A DNA stretch of 60,329 nt from Enterovibrio norvegicus FF-33 (GCF_000286835.2 NZ_AJYD02000013.1:728871-789199); one strand, 5' to 3'; positions 45,367 through 55,498 are shown, numbered from the stretch's first letter. Translations and numbers: made by a program. The notes: a model not told the origin generated them from the sequence alone.

Positions 45367-45409
45367 TCACACTGTGCTGACGACAATATAGGTAGATGGA
45401 TAATCCAAT

Positions 45410-45441
45410 AAAAGAGGCCGACATGATGTCGGCCTCTTTTT
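45410..45441. terminator. Bidirectional terminator
   Basis: AAAGAGGCCGACAT / ATGTCGGCCTCTTTTT is a perfect 14-bp stem with a tiny loop. It lies between the convergent dctM and Lon-like protease genes, though the protease stop is 37 bases away. Confidence 0.93.
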
Positions 45442-45477
45442 CGGTTAGCGTTTAGCTATTTTAATGACAGCGTTGAG

Positions 45478-47844
45478 CTAGTCATCACTTCGTAGTGCTT
45501 CGAGTTGCTTGAACGCTTCGTGAAGCACGGTACCTGATTTGAACTTGCCTTTTGGATCTAACTTACCTGCGGGCATCCCCGTGAACAATTCGATGGCTTC
45601 ACTCACATGCTCAATGACATAGATGTGGAACTGGCCTTTTTCGACGGCATGGATGATGTCTTTACGCAGCATTAAGTTATGCGCGTTAGAGCGAGGAATG
45701 ATCACACCTTGAGTGGCTTTCGGGCCTTTGAGGGTGCAAACATCGAAGAAGCCTTCGATTTTCTCGTTCACGCCACCGATGGGCTGCGATTGACCAAATT
45801 GGTTCATGGAACCGGTAATGGATAAATCCTGTCGCAATGGCACGCCAGAAATGGCAGAAACCACGGCACAGAACTCCGCCATTGATGCACTGTCACCATC
45901 GACACCACCATAAGATTGCTCAAACGTGATTCGCGTAGTCAGTGGGATTTTTGCTGTTTTACCTAATAATGACGAAAGATAAGCGGTGAGGATCATGACC
46001 CCTTTGGAGTGAATATTGCCACCTAGCTTAACGCTTCGCTCTATGTCCAGTACGTCACCCTCGCCAAACGATGTCGTTGCCGTAATGCGGTTCGGTGCGC
46101 CAAAACTGAAATCGTTGGTAGTGAGCACCGACAGTGCATTCACTTGGCCGACTTTCGACCCGTGGGTGTCTATCAGGGTTGTGCCTGTCGTAAAGCCTTC
46201 CATCACGTAATCGCGCAGACGACTAACACGCATATCGCGGCTCGCCAGTGCTTTTTCGACATGAGATGCACGGATAAGGTTGGATTTACCGCTGCGTGCT
46301 TGGTAGTTAGATTCACGCAGTAAGTTGGCAATGTCTGATGAGTGCAGAGACAGTTTGTCCTGATCGCCAGATTGACGAGAACTGTGCTCGATAATGCGAC
46401 CAATCGCGCCCTGATCGCAGTGCAGGAGGCTATTATCGTGGCATATGCTGGAGATGAACTTTGCGTATTTTAGTTCGCTGTCATCGTTTCGCGGCATGTC
46501 GTCTTCAAAGTCTGCCGTCACACGGAACAGTTCGCTGAATTCCGGGTCGTAATGTTGTAGTAGCGCGTACGTTTTGTAATCGCCAAACAGAATGATTTTG
46601 ACGTTCAGTGGAATCGGCTCTGGTTCGAGAGAGATGGTGCCACTGAGGGTGATTTCTCGTTCCAGTGAACTCAGGCTGACTTTACGCGAGCTTAAAGCAC
46701 GCTTTAAGCCGTCCCACACATAAGGGCGTTCCAACACTTTGACGGCATCGATAAGTAACACACCGCCATTTGCGCGATGGATACTTCCCGGGCGAATTAA
46801 GGAGAAGTCAGTAAACACTGTGCCTTTGTAAGTGGCATTTTCCACGTAACCGAAAATATTGTGATACGTAGGGCTGTCTTCAACGATAATAGGAGGCACA
46901 TCTTCATCTTGATCGACCAACACGTTGACTTGGTAGCGACGGGGAAGCTTTTTATCCAGTGCGGCATAAGCCAACCCTGCTTGCTCTTCACTTTCTTGCA
47001 GGAAAATATCGAGATTTTCGACGATATCACCTTGCATTGCCTTGAGGTATTTTTTCACCTGAGGCAAATCTTGATAGACATCGACAATTTTCTTAAACAC
47101 GTGAGAAACGACGTCTGTGGCGACTTCTTCATCCAGTTTGAGTTGCTTCTCGGCGTATTGCTCTTCCCATTCGGTCAGCTTACGCACTAACCCACGAAGC
47201 TGTACTTCCAGCTCACGGATCACGGTATCGAACTGCGCTTGCTCTTTTTCTGGCAAGGCATCAAAGGTTTCTTCGGTATGCGGCTCTTCACCGTCTAATG
47301 CAATGAACTGATAGTCACCGGTGGCCGTGATAGAAAGGCTAATGTTTTGTGTTTTTGCACTTTCGCTCAGTTCTTCCAACGCGCCTTCTTGCTGTTCGGC
47401 TAAGCGATTTTTTAGGATGTCGGCGCGTGAGTAGTACATCTCATTGTCGAAGGCCATTGGCAGGGAATTACTCAGCCTTGCCATGAGCTTCTCAATGTCT
47501 TTCTTGAGCTTCAAGCCCCTGCCTGTAGGTAATTGCAGTACGCTTGGCATGCGTGAATCCTGAAAGTTGGCGACATAACACCAATCGTAAACAGGGTGGC
47601 TATACTGCCAATGGCGACCAAGATAACGCATCACCATGGTGCGTTTGCCAAGGCCATTCTGACCTACCGCATAGATGTTGTAGCCCTTTTCTTGAATCGA
47701 CATCGCGAACTCAACGGCTTGACGTGCCCGATCTTGGCCGACGATTTCGTCCAATGGCTCAAGATGCTTAGTAGAAGAAACGTTGAGTCGGTTGAGCTGT
47801 GAAGTGCGATAGAGCTTGTCACTGGTTAGTGGTGAGTGTGTCAT
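45478..47844 (-). CDS. Lon-related ATP-dependent protease
   Basis: A 788-residue protein with an N-terminal AAA-like ATPase (Walker A GQNGLGKRT from residue 61), a long helical insertion (about 120-270), and a C-terminal S16 protease domain. The Ser-Lys dyad is Ser652 in VDGDSAS and Lys695 in GGVNEKIEG. It belongs to the YcbZ/LonB-like group, not to classical Lon, which has a different N-terminal domain. It probably degrades particular cytosolic proteins. GGAGAG precedes ATG. It is monocistronic. Confidence 0.93.
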   Translation of the reverse strand: MTHSPLTSDKLYRTSQLNRLNVSSTKHLEPLDEIVGQDRARQAVEFAMSIQEKGYNIYAVGQNGLGKRTMVMRYLGRHWQYSHPVYDWCYVANFQDSRMPSVLQLPTGRGLKLKKDIEKLMARLSNSLPMAFDNEMYYSRADILKNRLAEQQEGALEELSESAKTQNISLSITATGDYQFIALDGEEPHTEETFDALPEKEQAQFDTVIRELEVQLRGLVRKLTEWEEQYAEKQLKLDEEVATDVVSHVFKKIVDVYQDLPQVKKYLKAMQGDIVENLDIFLQESEEQAGLAYAALDKKLPRRYQVNVLVDQDEDVPPIIVEDSPTYHNIFGYVENATYKGTVFTDFSLIRPGSIHRANGGVLLIDAVKVLERPYVWDGLKRALSSRKVSLSSLEREITLSGTISLEPEPIPLNVKIILFGDYKTYALLQHYDPEFSELFRVTADFEDDMPRNDDSELKYAKFISSICHDNSLLHCDQGAIGRIIEHSSRQSGDQDKLSLHSSDIANLLRESNYQARSGKSNLIRASHVEKALASRDMRVSRLRDYVMEGFTTGTTLIDTHGSKVGQVNALSVLTTNDFSFGAPNRITATTSFGEGDVLDIERSVKLGGNIHSKGVMILTAYLSSLLGKTAKIPLTTRITFEQSYGGVDGDSASMAEFCAVVSAISGVPLRQDLSITGSMNQFGQSQPIGGVNEKIEGFFDVCTLKGPKATQGVIIPRSNAHNLMLRKDIIHAVEKGQFHIYVIEHVSEAIELFTGMPAGKLDPKGKFKSGTVLHEAFKQLEALRSDD

Positions 47845-48045
47845 AGCGCTCTCCTTACACTGATTTCTTTGTATAGAACCAGTGTAGCGCTGTTAACTTA
47901 CTGATTTTGAGATAAAGAAGGGAGGACGTGTTGGCAATGTGGGCTGGCGCACTTTATTCACCTGTATAAGGTGAACAAGTGCGCAAAAAACGTTCATGCT
48001 GATGGCGTTTGGGTAGTTAGGTTGTGCGTTTTTTGTTATCGAAAG

Positions 48046-48813
48046 TTAATGCGCCGTCCATCCACCGTCGATAGCAATGGCTTGTGCTGTGATGTTTTTG
48101 GCACTTGGTGAGCTGAGAAAAAGCGCGGTATCGGTTAACTCGCGAAGGGCAATAAATGCTTTTTTGGGCATGGGCTTAAGCATGATGGTATTAATGACGT
48201 CTTCTTCGCTGATTTGGTGAGTCTGTGCCTGTGCGAGGATTTGGTTTTCAACCAAGGGTGTTTTGACATAAGAAGGGCAAAGCGTATTGATAGTAACGTC
48301 ATGCTCTGCGCTTTCAAGAGCGATGGTTTTTGAAAAGCCCAGCAGGCCATGTTTAGCCGACACATACGCGGATTTATAGGGGGAGGCGACTAAGCTGTGA
48401 ATGGAACCTACGTTGATAATCCGTCCAAAATTTTGCTCGTACATTTGCGGTAGAAAAGCCTTGGTTAACATCGCAGGACCCGTGAGTAATATGTCGATAA
48501 TCAGTCGCCATTTATCTTCTGGAAATGTCTCCAAAGCCGATACAAACTGAATGCCTGCATTGTTGATCAGTATGTCGACAGGCTCACCCGCACGATCGGG
48601 TGCGCTCGCAATGTGCTTGGGATCGGTGACATCGAGTGTAATGCCCTGCACGGGCGCATCAAAATCGCGCTTGAGCGTATCAACCGCTTCGCTTAGTGCG
48701 CTGGTGTTGATATCAGAGAGGGTGACGCGGTAACCCGCCTGTGCAAAACCTTGCGCCATACCAAAGCCAATACCGCTTGCGCCACCAGTGATAAAAACAT
48801 GTTTTGCTGCCAT
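48046..48813 (-). CDS. 3-Hydroxybutyrate dehydrogenase (SDR)
   Basis: A 255-residue SDR. GGASGIGFGMAQGFAQ binds NAD, ILINNAGIQF is the structural motif, and GSIHSLVASPYKSAYVSAKHG carries catalytic Ser-Tyr-Lys. NTLCPSYVKTPLVE is typical of D-3-hydroxybutyrate dehydrogenase, which oxidises 3-hydroxybutyrate to acetoacetate. No PHB synthase or acetoacetate genes are adjacent. GGAG precedes the ATG. Confidence 0.88.
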   Translation of the reverse strand: MAAKHVFITGGASGIGFGMAQGFAQAGYRVTLSDINTSALSEAVDTLKRDFDAPVQGITLDVTDPKHIASAPDRAGEPVDILINNAGIQFVSALETFPEDKWRLIIDILLTGPAMLTKAFLPQMYEQNFGRIINVGSIHSLVASPYKSAYVSAKHGLLGFSKTIALESAEHDVTINTLCPSYVKTPLVENQILAQAQTHQISEEDVINTIMLKPMPKKAFIALRELTDTALFLSSPSAKNITAQAIAIDGGWTAH

Positions 48814-48924
48814 CCGTGTTCTCCATAACGTTAGATAATCTATTTAAACTAAGCGCGAGTCACGACAGCGTCAATCCGCAGTATTACGCAATGGCTGCAA
48901 GAAATTGGAGATTTTGCTTATTTC

Positions 48925-49863
48925 TTAATGGGCTTTACTGGGTTTTAGTTTGCCGATCAGCGAAACAATACCCACTACGATCACACCTGCGATTAACCCG
49001 ATAAGGCCATGAAGTAACGTTGGCAGCACCGCGGAAATGATATTGCCTAATGAAGGGATTAACGCAGTTTCCTGCGCGGCATCACCGATCCATTCAGACA
49101 GTAAATGCACGCCATGTGTCAGAATGCCACCACCCACCAAAAACATCGCAATAGTGCCCACTATAGAGAGGCCCTTCATTAATATTGGAGCGAATCCTAA
49201 CAAGCCACGACCGATCGCTTGGATAATTGCGCCGCTTTTTTTGCTCAGGTATAAACCCGCGTCGTCGATTTTGACGATGATCGCCACCAAACCATAGACG
49301 CCAATCGTGATGATAAAGGCGATGCCAAACAGTGTGATCACTTGGGTAGGGAAATCACTGCCAGAAACGACGCCTAAGGTGATGACGATAATTTCGGCTG
49401 ATAAGATAAAATCAGTGCGAATGGCACCTTTGACCTTTTGTGCTTCGTACTCGGCGGCGTTTAATGTGGCAGTGTTAAAATCGGTATCTTCAGGTGTCGG
49501 TGTGTGTGCTTTATCTTTGTCCTTCTTATGGAAAAAGGTGTGAATAATCTTTTCTGCGCCTTCAAAGCAAAGAAACAATCCACCTAGCATCAATAGCGGA
49601 GTGATAAGCCACGGGGCGATCGCACTGATTGCGAGGGCAGCAGGTACCAAAATAAGTTTATTGAGAAGGGACCCTTTGGCGACCGCCCAAACCACAGGCA
49701 ATTCTCGGTCTGCTTTTACCCCCGAGACTTGCTCTGCATTCAATGCCAAGTCGTCACCCAAGACACCCGCCGTTTTCTTTACGGCCATTTTGCTCATGAG
49801 TGCGACATCATCAAGGATGGTCGCAATGTCATCGAGCAAGGTAAGCAGGCTAGCTCCAGCCAT
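48925..49863 (-). CDS. DUF808 family membrane protein (YedI-like)
   Basis: A 312-residue protein starting MAGASLLTLLDDIATILDD, the hallmark of DUF808/YedI, followed by KTAGVLGDDLALNAEQV and about six membrane helices in the second half. It is a conserved inner-membrane protein of unknown function. GAGGAGA before the ATG decides the start over one six residues upstream. Confidence 0.93.
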   Translation of the reverse strand: MAGASLLTLLDDIATILDDVALMSKMAVKKTAGVLGDDLALNAEQVSGVKADRELPVVWAVAKGSLLNKLILVPAALAISAIAPWLITPLLMLGGLFLCFEGAEKIIHTFFHKKDKDKAHTPTPEDTDFNTATLNAAEYEAQKVKGAIRTDFILSAEIIVITLGVVSGSDFPTQVITLFGIAFIITIGVYGLVAIIVKIDDAGLYLSKKSGAIIQAIGRGLLGFAPILMKGLSIVGTIAMFLVGGGILTHGVHLLSEWIGDAAQETALIPSLGNIISAVLPTLLHGLIGLIAGVIVVGIVSLIGKLKPSKAH

Positions 49864-49888
49864 GGGATGTCTCCTCATCACATATGAT

Positions 49889-49910
49889 TAGAGGCGGAAA
49901 ACCGCCTCTA
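49889..49910. terminator. Possible terminator hairpin between threonine aldolase and DUF808 genes
   Basis: AGAGGCGG / CCGCCTCT is a perfect stem with an AAAA loop. The flanking T tract is poor on both strands, so termination may be partial. Confidence 0.5.
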
Positions 49911-49957
49911 GTTTGTTGTCACTTGTTTGGGTATACATTGTTACCGCATCAAGAGCG

Positions 49958-50968
49958 TTACAATTGCTGCTCGATGGCTGATAGCAGTTTGTCGATATCT
50001 GCTTTTGTTACGTCTTTATGCGTAACAAAACGCATCGCTTTGTGCGCTGGCGACACCAAGATACCGTGTTCTTTCAGTTGGCTCGCAATGGCATGAATAT
50101 CAATGTGAGACGCAACATCAGCATAGACAATGTTCGTTTGCACGGGATAGATAAAGGTATTGAAACCCTGAATTGCCCCTAGATTCTCCGACAGGTATCG
50201 CGCGTTGTCATGGTCATCTTTGAGACGTTCAACGTTTTCGGTCAATGCAATCATGCCCGCCGCCGCAAGAATACCCGCTTGGCGCATACCGCCACCGACC
50301 ATTTTACGCAGACGACGCGCGCGCTGAATGTAATCCGCATCACCTAGAAGAAGCGAGCCGATTGGCGCACCTAGGCCTTTAGATAGGCAGATGGTCATAG
50401 AATCGAAATGTTGACTGATTTCTTTGATATCGACTTCAAGCGCAACAGAGGCGTTATAAACACGGGCGCCATCCAAATGCAGCTTAAGCTTGTGCTTGTT
50501 GGCAAACTCACGTGCTTGTGCCAAATAGCTCATCGGGAGAACTTTTCCGCCGATGGTGTTTTCAAGACTCAACAATGTTGTGCGTGCAAAGTGGACATCG
50601 TCCGGTTTGACGGCTGATGCCAGTTTTTCAAAGCAAAGAGTGCCATCTTTGTTGTTTTCGATAGGCTGAGGCTGGACAGAACCAAGCACAGCTGCACCAC
50701 CTGCTTCATATTTGTAATTGTGTGCTTGTTGCCCGCACAGGTATTCGTCACCACGATCACAGTGTGCAAGAATACCGAGCAAGTTTGCTTGTGTGCCAGA
50801 AGATGTAAAAACCGCAGACTCGAAACCGTGTCGTTCTGCTGCCCAACGTTCTAATTCGTTGACTGTTGGGTCATCACCATAAACGTCGTCACCCACTGGC
50901 GCATTCGCCATGGCATCACGCATTTTTTGGTCCGGTTGGGTTACTGTATCTGAGCGAAAATCAATCAT
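49958..50968 (-). CDS. ltaE: L-threonine aldolase (low specificity)
   Basis: A 336-residue fold-type I PLP enzyme. RSDTVTQPDQKMRDAM at the start, HLDGARVYNA and TICLSKGLGAPIGSLL with Schiff-base Lys197 identify it. It splits L-threonine or L-allo-threonine into glycine and acetaldehyde. AGGATAG is present upstream. It is monocistronic. Confidence 0.95.
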   Translation of the reverse strand: MIDFRSDTVTQPDQKMRDAMANAPVGDDVYGDDPTVNELERWAAERHGFESAVFTSSGTQANLLGILAHCDRGDEYLCGQQAHNYKYEAGGAAVLGSVQPQPIENNKDGTLCFEKLASAVKPDDVHFARTTLLSLENTIGGKVLPMSYLAQAREFANKHKLKLHLDGARVYNASVALEVDIKEISQHFDSMTICLSKGLGAPIGSLLLGDADYIQRARRLRKMVGGGMRQAGILAAAGMIALTENVERLKDDHDNARYLSENLGAIQGFNTFIYPVQTNIVYADVASHIDIHAIASQLKEHGILVSPAHKAMRFVTHKDVTKADIDKLLSAIEQQL

Positions 50969-51128
50969 TCCAAACTATCCTGATTACTACTATGATCGAA
51001 CGACAAGACTACTCCTGATCGCTCAAAAAGTAATTACAAAACATAGCGAATTTCGCCCACGTCTATATGTTGAGCCATTCAATATTTGATGTTGATTGGC
51101 ATAACGGAAGGCATTAAAAGGAACAACA

Positions 51129-51860
51129 ATGGAGATGTCGTGGCTATTTATCTCGCTCGCGTGTTTGGTGACAGGTTTTTCTAAATTCTCCATAGGTGGG
51201 CTTGGCCTGATTATTCTTCCTCTCATGATGCTGGCCTTCCCTGGGCCTGAAGCACTTGGGGTGATCGTCCCGCTATATCTTCTCACTGACTTCGTTGCTG
51301 TGATGACTTACCGCAAAAATATCAATTGGGGTGTGCTGGCGAAATTACTGCCTTTTGGCGCCATTGGTGTGATGCTTGGTACCTATGTATTGGGGAGCAT
51401 TGATTCGAGCACCTTTATGACCATGCTTGGCGTGCTCATATTTTCTTTGCTTGGCCTGTCACTTTGGCTTGATTACCATCCTTTACCGATATTCTCCCAT
51501 CGATATGCCGCAGGTATTGCTGGTGGCCTTTGTGGATTTGTCGGTGTGCTTGCCAATGCAGCGGGGCCATTGATGGGGTTGTTTTTGCTCGAGCAGAAAA
51601 TGGAAAAACACGCTTACGTTGCCACCCGTGTTTGGGCGTTTTTGACGCTGAATATACTTAAGATGGTGGGTTTGATCAGCCTTGGGCTTGTGAACATGGA
51701 AACGCTCGAAGCCAGTGCAGTGGGTTTGCCTGCATTATTTGTGGGCATGTTTATTGGCTACAAAGTTTTTGCGAAGATTTCAGCGGATCAACTTAAAGTC
51801 ATCGTCCGGTGTGCAATATCACTTAGCGCGGCACATCTGCTTTTTTTCAAGTCTCAATAA
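51129..51860 (+). CDS. TauE/SafE family membrane transporter
   Basis: A 243-residue protein with about eight membrane helices. GFSKFSIGGLGLIILPLMM and GGLCGFVGVLANAAGPLMG are the two half-repeats of the TauE/SafE family, which exports sulfite or sulfonates or other anions. The substrate is unknown. AAGGAACAACA precedes ATG. It has its own terminator. Confidence 0.9.
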   Translation: MEMSWLFISLACLVTGFSKFSIGGLGLIILPLMMLAFPGPEALGVIVPLYLLTDFVAVMTYRKNINWGVLAKLLPFGAIGVMLGTYVLGSIDSSTFMTMLGVLIFSLLGLSLWLDYHPLPIFSHRYAAGIAGGLCGFVGVLANAAGPLMGLFLLEQKMEKHAYVATRVWAFLTLNILKMVGLISLGLVNMETLEASAVGLPALFVGMFIGYKVFAKISADQLKVIVRCAISLSAAHLLFFKSQ

Positions 51861-51896
51861 GCAGTAACTCGAAGCAGACAAACAGATACAGATAAA

Positions 51897-51927
51897 CAAA
51901 AACCGCAGCCTAAACTGCGGTTTTTAT
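51897..51927. terminator. Bidirectional terminator
   Basis: AAAAACCGCAG / CTGCGGTTTTT with a CCTAAA-type loop, 37 bases after the transporter gene and 57 before the convergent potD stop. Confidence 0.92.
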
Positions 51928-51984
51928 TCGTGCATGCTTTGAGCTTCACTATTTACGTAACCAGACGTCACTGACGCCAGGGGA

Positions 51985-53028
51985 TTAGCTTTTTAGCTGT
52001 TGCCAGTAGCGGTTGTAAATGCGTACGGCATCGCCAACGTCATTGGTGAATTCACCTTTCTCCACATCACTATCCGTTGGGAAGATAACATTGTTCTCTG
52101 TGTATTCAGCGGACAGTTTTTCTTTCGCGCGTTTACTTGGAGCAGGGTAGCCAAGTTCTTCGACCATGGCTGCTTGGTTCTCTGGACGATACAGAAAATC
52201 AATAAACTGATGAGCCAGATCTATCTTCTCCGCGCCTTTGGGAATGATGAAGTTATCCATCCACAAAATTGACCCTTCTTCAGGATACACAAACTCGATG
52301 TTATCCATTTCAGCTTGGGCCATGTAGGCATTGCCGTTCCATTGCTGACCAATGCCTACTTCGCCCGTGACAAACGGCACGTGAGGCGCATCTGAATTGT
52401 AAACAACGACGCTTGGACGAAGGTCTTTTAGCATCTCGAAAGCTTCTTTGATTTCAGCTTCGTTGGTGGTGTTGATGCTGTAACCTTTGGCTTTCAAAGC
52501 CATGCCAAACACGTCGCGTACATCATCAAGCAGCATGATTTGACCGGAAAACTCAGGCTTCCACAAATCCGTCCATTTAGTGACGTTGCTTCCATCAACG
52601 ATGTCACCGTTGTAGCTGATACCTGTGACGCCCCAAATATATGGCAGTGAATAATCGTTGTTCTTATCGAAAGGCTGACCCATTAAGCCAGGAATGATGT
52701 CTTTAACATGCGGGATTTTAGATTTGTCGATTTTTGCCAGCATGCCTTCGTTGCTCATGCGCTCGATAAAGTACGTCGACGCGAATGCGAGGTCGTAGCC
52801 TTTACCGTTAAGCAATTTTAGCTTGGTATACATGGATTCATTGTTTTCAAACGTTGAATAGTTAACCCTAACACCGTATTCCTTTTCAAAAGCCGCAATG
52901 ACTTCCATGGGCATGTATTCTGCCCAGTTGTAGATGTTAAGTACTTCGTTGTTTGCTGAAACGCCGAAAGATACAGTTGCGGTAAGTGCGATGCTCGCCG
53001 CTTTCACCCCTTTAAGATTTAGGTTCAT
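51985..53028 (-). CDS. potD: Polyamine ABC transporter substrate-binding protein (PotD-like)
   Basis: A 347-residue periplasmic protein with a signal peptide ending FGVSA. LNIYNWAEYMPMEVIAAFEKEYG, WGVTGISYNGD and ILWMDNFIIPKGAE are PotD hallmarks; acidic and aromatic residues there bind polyamines. No potA, potB or potC accompany it, so it may serve a transporter elsewhere, or act in signalling as NspS does in Vibrio. It is divergent from a PuuB-like oxidase. Confidence 0.92.
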   Translation of the reverse strand: MNLNLKGVKAASIALTATVSFGVSANNEVLNIYNWAEYMPMEVIAAFEKEYGVRVNYSTFENNESMYTKLKLLNGKGYDLAFASTYFIERMSNEGMLAKIDKSKIPHVKDIIPGLMGQPFDKNNDYSLPYIWGVTGISYNGDIVDGSNVTKWTDLWKPEFSGQIMLLDDVRDVFGMALKAKGYSINTTNEAEIKEAFEMLKDLRPSVVVYNSDAPHVPFVTGEVGIGQQWNGNAYMAQAEMDNIEFVYPEEGSILWMDNFIIPKGAEKIDLAHQFIDFLYRPENQAAMVEELGYPAPSKRAKEKLSAEYTENNVIFPTDSDVEKGEFTNDVGDAVRIYNRYWQQLKS

Positions 53029-53230
53029 TGTGTTTCCCTGTAAGGCTATACCAAGCCGAAATTTGAACGCGCATCATCAAAAGTATTGCCACCAGTGTCA
53101 ATCAGAAATCAGTTTAAAAAGTAACAATTTCTGTTTCTTACCAACGGCAGCAAATCTCCTTGCTAGTGCTGTGGAGGAGTGCGACTATTCGCCGTCTTTT
53201 TTTTCTACTCATGCAGGATTGAGTCACAAG

Positions 53231-54514
53231 ATGGCAACAGAAAACGGGTATATCGACAGCTACTACCAAGCGACGGCAAATGTATTGCCTGAACAGCCAA
53301 CATTGACTAACGATATCCAAGCGGATGTTTGCATTATTGGCGGAGGGCTGACAGGCACGAATGCGGCGATCGAACTTCGTAAGAAGGGAATGAGCGTCGT
53401 TGTGCTAGAAGGGCAACGCATTGCATTTGGCGGTTCTGGGCGTAATGGTGGACAGGCGCTTGTGGGCTATTGCCTTGGTCTGCGTGAAGTTGATGAAACT
53501 TATGGCCCAGAATGGGGTAAGCAGCTGTGGGATCTTTCCGTTGAATCCATCGATATCATTCGTGAGCGTATCCAAGAGTTCAACATTGATTGTGACTTTC
53601 AACAAGGTTACATCGAACTGGCGCTGAACAAAGGCCAAGAAGAAGAACTGAAATCGTGGCATGCGCTGAAACATGGACGCTATAACTATCCTGTCGCTCA
53701 GTGGTGGGATACGGACAAAATCGAACAAGTGGCGAACACGCGTCGATATCTTGGTGGTTTGTTCGATCCAAATAGTGGGCATGTTCACACCCTGAATTAC
53801 ACCCTTGGCCTTGCACAAGCGGCAATTTCTTCAGGTGCGGAAATTTACGAAAATAGCCCTGTCATCAAGATTGAAAAAGGGGCGGGAATCAACACAGTTA
53901 AAACCGCCACGGGTAGTGTAAAAGCCAAACAGGTTTTGCTTGCCTGTAATGCCTACCTCAATGGTTTGAACCGCAAAGCGCAATCTATAGTCTTACCGGT
54001 TGCCTCTTATATAGCCGTGACTGAACCGCTTGGAGACCGTCAACCTATTACTAATCAGATGGCGATGTCGGATCTGAATAATTGTTTGGACTACCTCCGA
54101 CCGACTGCGGATGGACGAATTTTGTTTGGTGGTGTTAATCATCCGTTCAATGGTGAGTATTCGGACAGTCAGGAACGTTTGCGTCAACGCATGCTCAAAG
54201 TGTTCCCGCAATTGTCTGATGTGAAAATGGAATACCATTGGGGCGGATTGTTCGCTGTGACGCGCAGCTACATGCCCGAAATCACACATCTGGGTAACGA
54301 TATATATACCGCCCATGGTTACACTGGCCACGGCGTAGGCTTAACTAACATTGCTGGACGTGTTGTTGCAGAAGCAATGGCGGGTCAAGCAGGGCGCTTC
54401 GACGTGTTTTCACGTATCAAACAAGGTTGGATTCCGACGCCAGAAGTCTTGCGTAAACCTGCGCTAGCGCTTGCGATTTGGAAATCACAACTGGAAGACG
54501 CTCTGGCGAAATAA
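53231..54514 (+). CDS. FAD-dependent oxidoreductase, gamma-glutamylputrescine oxidase (PuuB)-like
   Basis: A 427-residue DAO-family flavoenzyme. CIIGGGLTG (residues 35-42 region) binds FAD; AFGGSGRNGGQALVGY is shared with PuuB and related oxidases; the C-terminal GYTGHGVGLTNIAGRV completes the FAD site. PuuB oxidises gamma-glutamylputrescine to the aldehyde with H2O2 release. The start MATENGYI is preferred over a longer frame that overlaps the divergent potD. Other puu genes are absent, so another polyamine or amine is possible. Confidence 0.87.
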   Translation: MATENGYIDSYYQATANVLPEQPTLTNDIQADVCIIGGGLTGTNAAIELRKKGMSVVVLEGQRIAFGGSGRNGGQALVGYCLGLREVDETYGPEWGKQLWDLSVESIDIIRERIQEFNIDCDFQQGYIELALNKGQEEELKSWHALKHGRYNYPVAQWWDTDKIEQVANTRRYLGGLFDPNSGHVHTLNYTLGLAQAAISSGAEIYENSPVIKIEKGAGINTVKTATGSVKAKQVLLACNAYLNGLNRKAQSIVLPVASYIAVTEPLGDRQPITNQMAMSDLNNCLDYLRPTADGRILFGGVNHPFNGEYSDSQERLRQRMLKVFPQLSDVKMEYHWGGLFAVTRSYMPEITHLGNDIYTAHGYTGHGVGLTNIAGRVVAEAMAGQAGRFDVFSRIKQGWIPTPEVLRKPALALAIWKSQLEDALAK

Positions 54515-54548
54515 CTTTAGTTTTGCGTGTTATTTTGTGTGTCATAGA

Positions 54549-54576
54549 GAAGGGGGAGCGTTGCTTCCCTTTTTAA
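54549..54576 (+). terminator. Terminator after PuuB-like gene
   Basis: AAGGGGGAGC / GCTTCCCTTTTT with GTT loop and five T, 35 bases after the stop. Confidence 0.85.
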
Positions 54577-54717
54577 TGGCAAAGCTTTAGTGGCTTCGCG
54601 TTAGTATCACCATGCACAATAAATGATATGTCCTTTTGATGAGTGCCTTGGAACCGTGCGAACAGACGTGGCTGTTTCTGCTTCTTTTCGCTACAGTATT
54701 GATGAACTGCAGGGCGA

Positions 54718-55326
54718 GTGTTGAGCGAAATGCATCAGAACGATCTTTTTGAACAGACGGGTTGGATTTCATTGCCTGATGGCAAACTTTACTGGCAGCC
54801 TGATTTCGTGGATGAATCAGAAGCAAGTACACTCTTTGATGCGTTACTTTCAACATTGCCGTGGCAACAACTCCCAATCAAAATGTATGGACGTGAAGTG
54901 CTACAACCGCGTTTACAGGCGTGGTTTGGTGACTGTGGTTATACCTATTCCGGTCTTACGCTTTCCCCAGCTCGATTTCCCCCTCTTATCGAACAACTAA
55001 AATCCAGATGTGAGCGCGTTTCTGGCACCGTGTTTAATTCGGTATTGGCAAATCTCTATCGCGATGGTCAAGACTATATGGGATGGCATCAGGACAATGA
55101 ACCTGAATTAGGGGTTGAACCAAGTATTGCTTCACTCACGTTCGGAGAGGCTCGCCGTTTTGTGTTGAAGCATATTCATACCGGAGAAAAGCGAGAGTTT
55201 GAATTAGGATCAGGCTCCTTACTCATAATGGCAGGTAAAACTCAGAGTTATTGGCAGCATACGCTCCCGAAAACCGCGAAAATGAAAGGCCCCAGAGTTA
55301 ATCTCACCTTCCGCAATATTATTTAG
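54718..55326 (+). CDS. AlkB-family 2-oxoglutarate/Fe(II) dioxygenase
   Basis: A 202-residue DNA/RNA dealkylase homologue. WHQDNEP holds iron ligands His124 and Asp126, QHTLPKT the third ligand His181, and GPRVNLTFR the 2-oxoglutarate-binding arginines. ALKBH2/3-like features (LANLYRDGQDYMGWHQDNE, SIASLTFGEARRF) suggest repair of methylated bases. GTG at 54718 or ATG at 54730 may be the start; AGGGCGAG lies just before the former. It is not linked to ada or other alkylation genes. Confidence 0.92.
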   Translation: MLSEMHQNDLFEQTGWISLPDGKLYWQPDFVDESEASTLFDALLSTLPWQQLPIKMYGREVLQPRLQAWFGDCGYTYSGLTLSPARFPPLIEQLKSRCERVSGTVFNSVLANLYRDGQDYMGWHQDNEPELGVEPSIASLTFGEARRFVLKHIHTGEKREFELGSGSLLIMAGKTQSYWQHTLPKTAKMKGPRVNLTFRNII

Positions 55327-55421
55327 TCGGCCAAATTCAGCCTAATAAAGGCTCGAAATGGTTGATTTATGTCGTCTTTGCCGTGATTTTGAGCGAACGA
55401 ACTTTTTTTTATCAAATAGTG

Positions 55422-55449
55422 TTGACTAGATCACGTGAATCCGTAGAAT
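55422..55449 (+). promoter_or_regulatory. Promoter of the tRNA array
   Basis: TTGACT and TAGAAT, 16 bases apart, are followed by GC-rich GCCCACC, a discriminator typical of growth-rate-controlled stable-RNA promoters. tRNA-Cys begins 50 bases downstream. Confidence 0.8.
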
Positions 55450-55498
55450 GCCCACCCATACCGCAGCGGGAAGAAATTTCCAGATGCGAATGGACAAA

